From NCBI GenBank assembly GCA_048262655.1, contig JBLXEY010000004.1, positions 372,001 through 436,000 on the forward strand: a DNA stretch of 64,000 nucleotides, written 5' to 3'. Position 1 is the first letter of the stretch; each line of letters starts with the position of its first letter. Shown one piece after another: positions 9,818 through 18,973 of the stretch. Source of the DNA: JABMNT01 sp048262655. Lineage in GTDB: Bacteria > Pseudomonadota > Alphaproteobacteria > Rhodospirillales > Casp-alpha2. The notes beneath the pieces were generated by a model, which saw nothing but the letters and a program-made list of their open reading frames with translations, was not told the origin of the DNA and ran no database searches. Both the position numbers and the translations under genes were made by a program.

Positions 9818-11668
9818 TTACCCGGTTTGTTGTTGCAGGCCTTCGCCCGGCCACGGCAAGTCATCGCCGGTCCCGTTGGAGGATCTGTCTAGCGCATCAA
9901 ATTCGTCAAATTCATGGTCGCGGGACCTGAGCCCGTCGGCTAATGCCTCTTCCCAGTCCTCTTGCGTTGTGTTTCTTGGTTGATAGGCATCAACCAAATC
10001 TTTGGCGCGATCCAAATTTTTCGCGGTCGTGATGGCAAGCCGCTGTTCACCATGCATTTGGTAAACCGATAGGGCGTTTTCAAAAGCTGCAACTGAGGCT
10101 TCCAAGCGTTCAATGTTACGGGTTTGCTTGCCAAGCAGAAATAAGGCGCTGCCCAGGTTGTTTTGGCTGGCTGCCCAGGCTTTGGGTTTGCGTTGTCTGT
10201 CTCGGACCTCAAGCACACTTCTACACGCATTTACGGCCGTGGCCAGAGCGTCCGGGCTTTGCAATAGTCCGCCCAGAACTTGGGTCACCTGAGCGAAGTT
10301 ACTCATGATCTCTGCCCAGCGGGCAGGCGACTCATTGCGGGTATAGACCCGCAGCGCCATCTGAAAAGATTTGAGAGCCTTGCGGAGAAGCGCCGTATCC
10401 CCATCTTCGAACCCCAAACGATAGTAGATCAAGCCCAATCGGTTTTGCGCGGATGCCCATGCTTTTGGTTGCCGGTCTGTGTCTATGGCTCCCAGAATTT
10501 CTTCAAATTCTGTCCGCGCGGTATCCAGCAGCTCGTTATCGCCGTTTCGTTCAGCTTCTATATGGTTGATGCTGGCCAGATGTTTCTGTGCCTGCGCCCA
10601 ATCCATCGGCGTGACCTCGCGGCTCAAGTTGCCAAGTGCCATTTTGTATTGGGTTGCAGCCTGAGCCAAAAGGGCCGGATCGTATCCGGGGCGCGCTGCA
10701 GCGGCAATCGCATTGCCATAACATAAGTATAGACAGGCTTTCTCGCGGTCGGAAAAGGTTGGGGGTACGGATTCGAACGCAACCTCCGCCGCTCCTATGG
10801 CGGAAAACAGGGCCGAAGCCTTAATGCGCTGTTTGGCTTGTGTCGACGGCAGTGAAGCTGCCAGGCAAACGGCTTTAAGTAAATCGGCCATAGGGCCGCC
10901 AAAATCTGTCGGTAATGCCAGCGTTGTCTCAAGATCAAAGGCCCCCGGTGCCTGTTGATCCCAGTTGACGTGGGTAACGAAATGCAAATGCATGACCCCG
11001 CCTTGTTCGGGCACGTGACCCCAAATCAGCAGGTCCGCGTCCTGGTTGCTTAAATAACGTCGCGATGCGACCGAAAGCCGATCAAGTTGTTTCGGAATAT
11101 CTGCTTCGGGATTAATTGAAAGAACTTTTTCGATGCTACGTGTTTGCAAATCAGCTGTATTTCCAATCGCGGAGATCAGGTGCCGTGTGTGTTTTTCCCC
11201 GTCATGACCAGAAAGCCGGGCGACCCGAATGCCGATCCGGTCGGCATCCGTACCCATCCCATCCATCAGGCGGCGCAACAGGCCAGGATTGCTATAGGCC
11301 CCTGCATCATTGTTCTTTTCAGCGGAAGCGGGCTTTGCGGCGAAACTATGCATCAGCCGATTAATCAAGCCCGTCGGTGGGCTCTGGACGGTTGTCGACG
11401 GGGTGGGTTGCAGAGCCCCACCGACACCCGCCTCCCGCATAACGGTGCGACCATTGGCGCGCGCTGTAAAGAGCCGAATGCCGTCTTTGGTGTCGGTATC
11501 GCCGCCGACGGTGCCACCGGGCTGAATTGTTGTTTCGCGCGTATACTTGCCGTCGCGCTTGATCAGCAGATCGACGCTACCTGAAATAAGCTCAAAGGCA
11601 CTGCTTCCGGATTCCCCTTCCCGGAATATGACTGCCCCGTCGGCAAAGACCTTCTTGTTTTGAGCCAA
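9818..11668 (-). CDS. TPR protein with partial cyclic-nucleotide-binding-like N-terminus
   Basis: A 616-residue protein. Residues 1-60 read like the first half of a cNMP-binding domain (FADGAVIFREGESGSSAFEL, then SGSVDLLIKRDG), but the second half with the phosphate-binding cassette is missing. A Pro/Ser/Thr linker (about 80-130) and a middle region of unknown fold (about 140-300) follow. From about 350 to 560 there are tetratricopeptide-like repeats (for example AWASAQNRLGLIYYRLG and AWAASQNNLGSALFLLG). The C-terminus is acidic. The start appears to be TTG at 11668 with GGAACAGG upstream. It probably acts as a scaffold or sensor; the function is unknown. Confidence 0.82.
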   Translation of the reverse strand: MAQNKKVFADGAVIFREGESGSSAFELISGSVDLLIKRDGKYTRETTIQPGGTVGGDTDTKDGIRLFTARANGRTVMREAGVGGALQPTPSTTVQSPPTGLINRLMHSFAAKPASAEKNNDAGAYSNPGLLRRLMDGMGTDADRIGIRVARLSGHDGEKHTRHLISAIGNTADLQTRSIEKVLSINPEADIPKQLDRLSVASRRYLSNQDADLLIWGHVPEQGGVMHLHFVTHVNWDQQAPGAFDLETTLALPTDFGGPMADLLKAVCLAASLPSTQAKQRIKASALFSAIGAAEVAFESVPPTFSDREKACLYLCYGNAIAAAARPGYDPALLAQAATQYKMALGNLSREVTPMDWAQAQKHLASINHIEAERNGDNELLDTARTEFEEILGAIDTDRQPKAWASAQNRLGLIYYRLGFEDGDTALLRKALKSFQMALRVYTRNESPARWAEIMSNFAQVTQVLGGLLQSPDALATAVNACRSVLEVRDRQRKPKAWAASQNNLGSALFLLGKQTRNIERLEASVAAFENALSVYQMHGEQRLAITTAKNLDRAKDLVDAYQPRNTTQEDWEEALADGLRSRDHEFDEFDALDRSSNGTGDDLPWPGEGLQQQTG

Positions 11669-11787
11669 AACCTGTTCCGATTACCGTTAAAACCATTTCA
11701 ACGGCCATACATCAGATGCATAGCACGACAGCTTCAGGCTACCAGAGACATCCTACCGAACGGTTAACAAGGCGTTTTTATTCGGGT

Positions 11788-13353
11788 TTATTTTAGGCGA
11801 ACAGGTTTAGGCGGGGTCATCCCCAGATCATCGCGGAGGGCTTTTCGGACATCATTAAAAACTTGTTCCCAACTGCCCGGCCGACGTTGCCGGAACAACC
11901 GCATGGTTGGATACCAAGGTGTCTCCGAAGTTTCGTATCCCCAGCGCCAATCCGGCGCGAAAGGCACAACAACCCACACCGGTTTTCCAAGGGCCCCTGC
12001 CACGTGGGCGACCGATGTATCGACCGTAATGACCAAATCGAGCTGACTGACGAGAGCCGCGGTATCCGAAAAGTCATTGAGGCGCGGTGCCATGTCGACA
12101 ACCAGTGCCTGACATCCAGACGCCTTGATATCGGCTTCTCGGCCGCCCTTCTGCAAACTAAACACGGTAACACCAGGAATTCCCAGAAGCTCAATAAAAT
12201 GACTGAATTCACAAGATCGATTTTTGTCGTTCTGGTGGGTTGGGCGCCCCGCCCAGGCAATGCCGATCTGGCGTTGATGGTCCAGAGAAACCGGAAGCTG
12301 CACAGATTGTTGTTCTGGCGGCTTCAGGTAAGGAATATCTGCCGGTATGGAACTACTGTTTGTTTTAAAGATCCGCGCCAGAGACATCATCGGTATATAG
12401 ACATCATAATTCGGCAGTGGTGAGCCGCGATTAATGACTTTGTCGGCTCCGGGGACGGTGGAAATCAAACGGGCGATTTCCGGATGTGTCTCAATAACCA
12501 CGGTGCTGACCCGTTCTTTAGCCATTGGAATATAACGGGCAAATTGAATCATGTCTCCGATGCCCTGTTCCTGATGGATAAGCAGGGTTTTCCCCTTCAG
12601 GGGAGAGCCGTCCCACATTGGTTTGTCAAAGGACCTGGGAGGGCTTCTGTCAAGTTTCCAACGCCATTCGTACTCTTCAAAACCTCGGTCCATATCGCCC
12701 TTGGATAGGAGGGTGAGGGATCGGTCCCATCGGCATTCCGGATGATTCGGGTTAATTCGCAACGTCGTGTCGAAGGCAGCCAACGCTTGCGACGGGTTTC
12801 CAAGATCGCGCAATGCCAAACCCAGATTGTAGTAGGCTTCCGCATTCTTGGGATCGAGTTTTACGGCTTGTTGGTGACTGGCGACGGAAAGTTGTAAGCG
12901 CCCGAGATCACGATAGGCATTTCCCATATTAGAATAGACACTTGCATGGTTCGGTCTGAGAACGAGGCACCGCCGATAGCAGGCAATGGCGGCTGCATAT
13001 TTGCCTGTCGCACGCAATGCCGCCCCCATATTGTTGTAGACGTCTGGAACTTTCGGGTTCAAAAGTAACGAAGTGCCGTAAGACTCGATGGCCTGTTCCA
13101 AATCGCCTTTTCGATGATGTTCGACACCGACCTGAAACACCCGAGCTGCTTCGCGCTCACGCAGCGCCAGTTTCTGATCATCTGGTAGAGCCTGCCAAGC
13201 CTGCATCTGTTCAGGCGTTGGACCACTGGGTGGAGGCGTTTTTACAGTGCTGGGCGGCGCTAATTTGACGCCAGCAGCCCGGCGTGCAGCCGGTTTCCTA
13301 GGCGCTTTTTTCGCGCTGTCGGCCTTTGCAACTGGCCTGCTTTTTTTAGCCAT
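11788..13353 (-). CDS. TPR protein with glycosyltransferase-like C-terminal domain
   Basis: A 521-residue protein. The first 50 residues are rich in Lys, Ala and Pro and probably disordered. About four TPR units follow (residues 80-220, e.g. YNNMGAALRATGKY and YYNLGLALRDLG). The C-terminal 270 residues resemble the glycosyltransferase-9/41-like domains attached to TPRs in many proteobacteria, with QEQGIGDMIQFARY, a VITVDTSVAHVAGALGKPVWVV stretch and the ending WYPTMRLFRQ. It is inferred to be a cytosolic glycosyltransferase-like enzyme, acceptor unknown. A paralogue lies at 35449. ATG at 13353 with a G-rich site just upstream. Confidence 0.87.
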   Translation of the reverse strand: MAKKSRPVAKADSAKKAPRKPAARRAAGVKLAPPSTVKTPPPSGPTPEQMQAWQALPDDQKLALREREAARVFQVGVEHHRKGDLEQAIESYGTSLLLNPKVPDVYNNMGAALRATGKYAAAIACYRRCLVLRPNHASVYSNMGNAYRDLGRLQLSVASHQQAVKLDPKNAEAYYNLGLALRDLGNPSQALAAFDTTLRINPNHPECRWDRSLTLLSKGDMDRGFEEYEWRWKLDRSPPRSFDKPMWDGSPLKGKTLLIHQEQGIGDMIQFARYIPMAKERVSTVVIETHPEIARLISTVPGADKVINRGSPLPNYDVYIPMMSLARIFKTNSSSIPADIPYLKPPEQQSVQLPVSLDHQRQIGIAWAGRPTHQNDKNRSCEFSHFIELLGIPGVTVFSLQKGGREADIKASGCQALVVDMAPRLNDFSDTAALVSQLDLVITVDTSVAHVAGALGKPVWVVVPFAPDWRWGYETSETPWYPTMRLFRQRRPGSWEQVFNDVRKALRDDLGMTPPKPVRLK

Positions 13354-13456
13354 TTAACCCCCTGTGAGCACCGAACATAGGTTCTGTCCGATTATCCTAC
13401 GCAATTTTGCCGCAATAGTGAATTTCCATGTCCTGTTCAGCAAGCCAAACCTGAAA

Positions 13457-13480
13457 ATAGAGGCATCAAAATGCCTCTAT
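13457..13480 (-). terminator. Rho-independent terminator after arsC-like gene
   Basis: A perfect 10-bp stem (ATAGAGGCAT / ATGCCTCTAT) with a 4-nt loop, followed on the minus strand by a short T run, lies just past the stop of the arsenate-reductase-like gene. Confidence 0.8.
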
Positions 13481-13484
13481 CAGT

Positions 13485-13823
13485 TTACAGGATTTCCAGG
13501 ACGGCTTCCGGAGGGCGCCCCATGGCGGCCTTGTTTCCATTTACAACGATGGGACGTTCCAGCACCCGCGGATGATTAACAATGGCTTGAATTAAATCTG
13601 CTTTGTTCAGATCCAGACTAATGCCTTCTTCCTTCGCTTCTTTTCGTCGAATAACTTCACCGGGTTCTTTCCCCATTTTTGACAAGATCTCCGTTAATTC
13701 TTCCCCGGTGGGCGGGTTATCCAAATAATGAATGATCGTCGGTGTGACGCCGTTTTCCTCAAGCAAGGCAAGCGTTTGACGCGATTTTGAACAACGCGGA
13801 TTGTGGTAGATAGTTGTGCCCAT
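13485..13823 (-). CDS. arsC: ArsC family (glutaredoxin-type) reductase
   Basis: A 112-residue thioredoxin-fold protein of the ArsC/Spx family. The catalytic Cys11 sits in IYHNPRCSKSR, and the C-terminal RPIVVNGNKAAMGRP matches arsenate reductases that use glutaredoxin. Arsenate reduction is the family function, but no ars regulator or efflux gene lies nearby, so a housekeeping role (as for YfgD-type members) is possible. The ATG at 13823 is preferred; a TTG at 13832 sits too close to the AAAGGA site. A strong terminator follows. Confidence 0.9.
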   Translation of the reverse strand: MGTTIYHNPRCSKSRQTLALLEENGVTPTIIHYLDNPPTGEELTEILSKMGKEPGEVIRRKEAKEEGISLDLNKADLIQAIVNHPRVLERPIVVNGNKAAMGRPPEAVLEIL

Positions 13824-14032
13824 AACGAACAATCGTCCTTTATTTCTCGTATGAAGTCTTGCCCTTTAAGCAGGGCACATCGGGTGATCGCTAAAACTCG
13901 TTAATTTATACAAACATTGCTCACCATTCGAAAGGCTGGAGTTTTACGTGAAGAATAATGGCAAATTTATTGGTTTGTACCAATATTCATTGCATATTGA
14001 CGACGAAGAGATGCCAGGATGAATTGATTTTT

Positions 14033-14494
14033 ATGAACGACCATAAACAAGCCATGATGGAGACCGGGTTCTGGGGGCGTGCGGCTGCCGGTGCACTGGT
14101 TGTTGCCAAAAGTACTGGGCGGTTCCTAATTGCCCATCGTGCGGAAGGAACCTTGCAGCCGAACACCTGGGGCACTTGGGGTGGTGCCATTGATGCGGGG
14201 GAGTCTCCTGAAGATACGGTAATCCGGGAACTGCGGGAAGAAGCCGAATTTTCAAGCGAAACTCGAGAGATTGTGCCGCTCTATGTATTCGAGCATGAAT
14301 CCGGGTTCAAATATAACAATTTTCTTGTTGTTATTGATGTTGAATTTGAGCCGGTTCTGAATTGGGAGATGCAGGAATGCGGTTGGTTTAACTATGGTCA
14401 ATGGCCTGCCCCCCTGCATTTTGGGTTGGATCGGTTGCTTAAAGATGAACCGAGTCTTGCCGTTTTGAAGAGAGTCGCTGAAAAAGCGAGATAA
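14033..14494 (+). CDS. Nudix hydrolase
   Basis: A Nudix protein of about 153 residues from the ATG at 14033. The Nudix box reads GAIDAGE-x7-RELREEAEF, with all catalytic Glu residues but Glu in place of the usual final Gly. The core starts at GFWGRAAAGALVV. An in-frame ATG at 13958 would add 25 residues that do not look like the family, and one at 14054 is another option. The substrate is probably a nucleoside diphosphate derivative but cannot be told from the motif. It is convergent with recX, with 5 bp between the stops. Confidence 0.87.
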   Translation: MNDHKQAMMETGFWGRAAAGALVVAKSTGRFLIAHRAEGTLQPNTWGTWGGAIDAGESPEDTVIRELREEAEFSSETREIVPLYVFEHESGFKYNNFLVVIDVEFEPVLNWEMQECGWFNYGQWPAPLHFGLDRLLKDEPSLAVLKRVAEKAR

Positions 14495-14499
14495 GCAGG

Positions 14500-15087
14500 T
14501 TAATCCTTGCTGAGCTCATATGCCATCTGCTCGATATCCTCGACAGAGGGCGCATCAATGACTTTTAGCGCTGTTTGGTAATCGAACCCGGCTCGAGCCA
14601 GAGCCGCCAAGTCTTTGTCCTTTCGATCTGTCCGCCGTTGTTCCGTCTGATAGGGCCCCAATCTGCGGCGTTTAGCGAGTTTGATAGCCGCCAGTAAATT
14701 TGGATCTGATGTTTCGTCACGGAGCGTGGAAAGTGTTTGCTCAATCAGATCATCATCCACGCCTTTTTCCTTCAAGCGTTGGGCGATTGTGCGCGGCGAC
14801 GCACCGCGCCGGAACAGGGCACGCATGCGCCCTTCCGCATAGGCTTGGTCATCGACCACGCCGGTATGAACCAATCGTTGAACGAGTTGATCGACCCAGA
14901 TCTCCGATTCCGAAATGTCCATTTCGTGGAACTGTGCGGCCCGGTGGACGCGGCGCATCAGCACGCGCTTTAAGTTTTCGCTGGAGGACGCGTAGCGCTG
15001 TAAGTAATAGAGCGCGATGTTACGTAACGTACTTTCAGTAATCTTGCGCGGTGTTTTCGTGCGTGCTTTTTTCGATGCTTCAGCCAT
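14500..15087 (-). CDS. recX: Regulatory protein RecX
   Basis: A 195-residue RecX family protein that modulates RecA filament growth. It has a basic N-terminal tail and three-helix repeats, seen in LYYLQRYASSSENLKRVLMRR and VDDQAYAEGRMRALFRRGASP with the following KGVDDDLIEQTL. RecA is not next to it, which is common in alphaproteobacteria. It starts 60 bp from the divergent ABC-2 permease gene. Confidence 0.9.
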   Translation of the reverse strand: MAEASKKARTKTPRKITESTLRNIALYYLQRYASSSENLKRVLMRRVHRAAQFHEMDISESEIWVDQLVQRLVHTGVVDDQAYAEGRMRALFRRGASPRTIAQRLKEKGVDDDLIEQTLSTLRDETSDPNLLAAIKLAKRRRLGPYQTEQRRTDRKDKDLAALARAGFDYQTALKVIDAPSVEDIEQMAYELSKD

Positions 15088-15147
15088 ATGACGAGTTTGT
15101 CATGTGCTCACTGGTCAGCCAAGGACTTCCCCGCTATATAGACGGTT

Positions 15148-15948
15148 ATGAGACAAAATCTAGAGATGCCGGTTTATGCGAACGATGCGAACTGGATCGG
15201 GCTTTGGACGCTTTATAAGCGGGAAGTTCGCCGGTTCCTGAAGGTTTACACTCAAACCTTGCTGGCCCCAATGATCACCACTTTATTATTTCTGGCGGTA
15301 TTTGCGCTGGCCCTGGGCGGCTCACAACGGTTCGTTGCCGACATCCCGTTTTTGGAATTTTTGGCGCCGGGATTGGTTATGATGGCGATCGCTCAGAATG
15401 CTTTTGCCAATACGTCATCTTCGTTGGTTGTTGCCAAGGTTCAGGGTAACATTGTTGATACCCTGATGCCGCCTTTCACGGGCCATGAACTGGTCTTTGG
15501 AATTGCCCTGGGCGGGGCAACACGTGGTATTGTAACGGGGGTGTTTGTCGGGCTTGGCATGGCGATCGTAGTTGATAGTTCCATACACCACGTGGGCTTT
15601 ATCATGTATCACGCGTTTATGGCAGCTCTGATGCTTAGCCTGATGGGGATGATTGGCGGTATTTGGGCTGACAAATTTGACCATATTGCGGCTGTTACCA
15701 ATTTTGTCGTAACGCCGCTTAGTTTCCTGTCAGGCACGTTCTACACGATCGATCGCTTGCCTGAAACGGCGCAATGGGTCGCTAAATTCAACCCGTTCTT
15801 TTATATGATTGACGGGTTCCGATATGGCTTTATCGGACATGCCGATAGTATGCTTTGGGTTGGTATGCTGGTGATGGCAGGCGTAAATATTGGCTTGTGG
15901 TCCGTTGCGACCTGGATGTTTACCTCTGGTTATAAGTTAAAAGCATAG
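15148..15948 (+). CDS. ABC-2 type transporter permease
   Basis: A 266-residue inner-membrane protein with six probable membrane segments. The N-terminal amphipathic stretch (LYKREVRRFLKVYTQTLLAPM) and the motif FLSGTFYTIDRLPETAQWVAKFNPF are typical of DrrB/NodJ-like ABC-2 permeases. The ATPase subunit that normally lies directly upstream is absent: upstream is the divergent recX. It must therefore pair with an ATPase encoded elsewhere. The start is ATG at 15148. Confidence 0.9.
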   Translation: MRQNLEMPVYANDANWIGLWTLYKREVRRFLKVYTQTLLAPMITTLLFLAVFALALGGSQRFVADIPFLEFLAPGLVMMAIAQNAFANTSSSLVVAKVQGNIVDTLMPPFTGHELVFGIALGGATRGIVTGVFVGLGMAIVVDSSIHHVGFIMYHAFMAALMLSLMGMIGGIWADKFDHIAAVTNFVVTPLSFLSGTFYTIDRLPETAQWVAKFNPFFYMIDGFRYGFIGHADSMLWVGMLVMAGVNIGLWSVATWMFTSGYKLKA

Positions 15949-16062
15949 GCATTTGACCGAACTCCGTTGACATCTGCGCCCAAGGCCAACATACTCCGCG
16001 GCTTTTCCGGTATTGATTGAGCAATTTTGCTTTGGTCCTCTCAGGGTAGAAAGGAAAATCCT

Positions 16063-17250
16063 GTGAATACAGCAGTTATGCAGACATACGCACGTTACAA
16101 TGTCACCTTTGAAAAAGGTGAAGGCGTTTACTTGTTTGATACTGCGGGCCGACGATATCTTGATTTTGGTTCCGGTATTGCGGTGAATTCCGTTGGTCAT
16201 TGTCATCCTCATTTGGTCGAAGCTTTAAAGAAGCAGGCCGAAACCTTCTGGCATTGCTCTAACCTCTACCATATTCCTGATCAGCAACGGTTGGCTGACA
16301 GGCTTACCGCCAACAGCTTCGCGGACGCCGTGTTCTTTAACAACTCGGGCAATGAAGCCGTCGAAATGATGGCGAAAATTGCCCGCAAATATCAGTTCGA
16401 AAACGGCCATCCCGAGCGCTATCGGGTGATCAGCGTTGAAGGCGCTTTTCATGGGCGCTCTTTGGCGATGTTGGCTGCTGGCAAACAAGAGAAACATCTC
16501 AATGGTTTTGGCCCGCAGGTGGATGGTTTCGATCAGGTTGCTTTTGGCAATCTGAATGAGATGCGTGCAGCGGTAACGCCTGAAACAGCGGCGATTATAT
16601 TCGAGCCTGTTCAAGGGGAAGGCGGTATACGCCCCATGGATCCGGCCTATGTCAGAGCCTTGCGTGAAATTGCGGATGAATTTGATCTGTTGTTGATGGC
16701 GGATGAGGTGCAAACGGGCGTTGGCCGCACAGGCACTCTTTTCGGATATGAGCACTCGGGCATCACGCCGGATGTTATGGCCTTGGCAAAAGGTTTGGGC
16801 GGCGGGTTTCCGGTTGGAGCAACTTTGGCGACGGCTAAAGTTGCGGCTGCGATGAACCCCGGTAGCCACGGTTCAACCTTTGGCGGCAACCCTTTGGCCA
16901 TGGCCGTTGCCAACGCGGTTTTGGACGTTGTTCTCGCCGATGGGTTTATGGAGAACGTAAAAGCCATGGGCGATAAATTGCGGTCCGGGATGCAGGATTT
17001 GGTTGAAAAATACCCGAACCTGTTTGTTGAAGCCCGCGGGCTTGGTCTTCACTTGGGAATTCGTTGCCAGGATGCCGTGGCCGGCAATGATATTGTCGTT
17101 AAAGCGATGGAGAATGGCCTGTTATTGGTGCCTGCTGGTGATAATGTGGTGCGCCTGATTCCGCCCATGACGATTACTGAAACGGATGTGGATGAAGCTC
17201 TGTCAATCCTGGATACTTCATGTGCACAGCTGATTGCGGAAAGGGATTGA
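16063..17250 (+). CDS. argD: Acetylornithine/ornithine aminotransferase
   Basis: A class III PLP aminotransferase (395 residues) that forms N-acetylornithine in arginine synthesis. Visible are FGSGIAVNSVGH, FHGRSLAMLAAG, EPVQGEGG, the DEVQTGVGRTG motif and the PLP lysine in ALAKGLGGGFPVGA. The start is GTG at 16063 with AAAGGA 7 bp upstream; a TTG at 16027 would add residues unlike the family. It is the first gene of an argD-argF-GNAT-hslO operon. Confidence 0.95.
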   Translation: MNTAVMQTYARYNVTFEKGEGVYLFDTAGRRYLDFGSGIAVNSVGHCHPHLVEALKKQAETFWHCSNLYHIPDQQRLADRLTANSFADAVFFNNSGNEAVEMMAKIARKYQFENGHPERYRVISVEGAFHGRSLAMLAAGKQEKHLNGFGPQVDGFDQVAFGNLNEMRAAVTPETAAIIFEPVQGEGGIRPMDPAYVRALREIADEFDLLLMADEVQTGVGRTGTLFGYEHSGITPDVMALAKGLGGGFPVGATLATAKVAAAMNPGSHGSTFGGNPLAMAVANAVLDVVLADGFMENVKAMGDKLRSGMQDLVEKYPNLFVEARGLGLHLGIRCQDAVAGNDIVVKAMENGLLLVPAGDNVVRLIPPMTITETDVDEALSILDTSCAQLIAERD

Positions 17251-17252
17251 GG

Positions 17253-18164
17253 ATGAGTGATTTAAAGCATTTCCTCGATATTCATCATCACGAGCCAGCG
17301 GTTCTCCGCGATATATTGCAGCGGTCAGATGACATGAAAACCGGGCTCAAGGCGGGTCAAAACGAGCGCCCAATGGCTGGCAAAACTTTGGTCATGATCT
17401 TTGAAAAACCATCGACGCGAACGCGTGTCTCTTTTCAGGTCGGCTTCCAGCAAATGGGCGGCATGACCGTCGTCATGGGTGACCAGGAATCTCAGTTGGG
17501 ACGCGGCGAAACGTTGGCGGATACGGCACGCGTTTTATCGCGCTATGCCGATGCTATTATGATCCGAACCGATAATCCGCAAAAGCTTCAGGACTTAGCA
17601 GATTACGCGACGGTTCCTGTCATTAACGGGTTAACGGATGATTCTCACCCCTGCCAGATTATGGCTGATGTCATGACCTTCGAGGAACATCGTGGGTCCA
17701 TTGCAGGGCGCACGGTTTCATGGGTTGGTGATGGCAACAATGTGACAACGAGCTGGATTCATGCGGCTGTCAAATTGGGCTTTACACTCAAAATTGGTTG
17801 TCCAGAAAGCTTGCCCCCGGATGCGGGCGTTTTGGCCTGGGCGAAGGAGAACGGTGGGGATATCCAGATTGCCTCTTCAGCAGAAGAAGCTGTCGCTGAC
17901 TCTGACCTTGTGATTACGGATACCTGGGTGTCCATGGGTGACGAGAACCCAGAAATGCGACGCCAGGTTTTGCTTCCCTATCGCGTGGACGATGCGCTGA
18001 TGTCACAAGCAGCACCTGAGGCTTTGTTCATGCATTGCTTGCCCGCACATCGTGGCGATGAAGTGACGGACGAGGTGTTGGATGGTCCGCAGTCCGTGAT
18101 TTGGGATGAGGCGGAAAATCGATTACATGCGCAAAAAGGCATTTTGAGCTGGTGTCTGACCTAG
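17253..18164 (+). CDS. argF: Ornithine carbamoyltransferase
   Basis: Makes citrulline from ornithine and carbamoyl phosphate. The 303 residues show the carbamoyl-phosphate loop STRTR, the DDSHPCQ motif and the ornithine-binding HCLPAHRGDEV. The ATG at 17253 lies 2 bp after the argD stop with GGGATTGAGG overlapping the end of argD, so the two are coupled; an upstream in-frame ATG at 17220 lies inside argD and is less likely. Confidence 0.97.
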   Translation: MSDLKHFLDIHHHEPAVLRDILQRSDDMKTGLKAGQNERPMAGKTLVMIFEKPSTRTRVSFQVGFQQMGGMTVVMGDQESQLGRGETLADTARVLSRYADAIMIRTDNPQKLQDLADYATVPVINGLTDDSHPCQIMADVMTFEEHRGSIAGRTVSWVGDGNNVTTSWIHAAVKLGFTLKIGCPESLPPDAGVLAWAKENGGDIQIASSAEEAVADSDLVITDTWVSMGDENPEMRRQVLLPYRVDDALMSQAAPEALFMHCLPAHRGDEVTDEVLDGPQSVIWDEAENRLHAQKGILSWCLT

Positions 18165-18973
18165 CCAATACGGGTTCCGTTCATTATCAGGATTTGTTGG
18201 TTGATGTCGAAGACGTCGGCACCGTTGAAAGATGTGCGGCCCATGCTTGGCCGGCGCAGAACTCTACAGATCTTGCTGGCTGGGCGCTTCGCCATTCCCC
18301 TGGCGTTTCCAACCGTCGAGCCAACAGTGTGTTGCCGTTGACTTTCGATTCAAACCAAACGCTCCAAGATGCGATTGCTGGAGTAGAGCAGTTCTATTTT
18401 GATCGCGACCTGGCGGCCCGTTTCATGGTTTCGCCTGCGGCGATGCCCCGTAATATTGATGGGGTGCTTGAACGACTTGGCTATCATATTGATGCGCCTA
18501 CCAAGGTGCAGTGGGCGGAAACGTCTCAGGTTTTCGACAGTTGCGGGAGATCTGAGGCCGTAAAAATGTTGAACAAGCCCACAGATGATTGGATGTCGGC
18601 CTATATGGAAGGTGTTCAGGATGCTAAAGAGATCGCGATCAAGAAACAGTTGATCGAGCGCATACGGCCAGATTGTGCATTGGCCCAATTGAATGTCGAT
18701 GGTCGCGCGGCTGCTGTTGGTTTAAGTGTTTGCGAACAGGGTTGGGTAGGCGTGTTTTGTATGCACACACTGGTCAAACACAGGCGAAAAGGCTTGGCGC
18801 GACAGATCCTGGGCGGTCTTGCGCATTGGGCACAAGCGAAAGGTGCGGAGACAATGTATTTACAGGTCGAAGCGGATAATTCTGTTGCTCAGAAGTTTTA
18901 TGAAACCTGTAAATTTGTAACACAATACGGATATCATTACCGTACAAAGGAGATGCAGCGTGTCAGTCAATAA
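18152..18973 (+). CDS. GNAT family N-acetyltransferase
   Basis: A 273-residue protein whose C-terminal third (about 185-265) is a GNAT fold, with VGVFCMHTLVKHRRKGLARQIL carrying the acetyl-CoA loop and EADNSVAQKFYETCKF as the last beta-alpha unit. The N-terminal 150 residues form a degenerate second GNAT-like half. The GTG start at 18152 overlaps the end of argF by 13 bp. The acceptor is unknown; its place in an arginine operon hints at an amino-acid substrate, which is inference only. Confidence 0.86.
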   Translation: MSDLANTGSVHYQDLLVDVEDVGTVERCAAHAWPAQNSTDLAGWALRHSPGVSNRRANSVLPLTFDSNQTLQDAIAGVEQFYFDRDLAARFMVSPAAMPRNIDGVLERLGYHIDAPTKVQWAETSQVFDSCGRSEAVKMLNKPTDDWMSAYMEGVQDAKEIAIKKQLIERIRPDCALAQLNVDGRAAAVGLSVCEQGWVGVFCMHTLVKHRRKGLARQILGGLAHWAQAKGAETMYLQVEADNSVAQKFYETCKFVTQYGYHYRTKEMQRVSQ

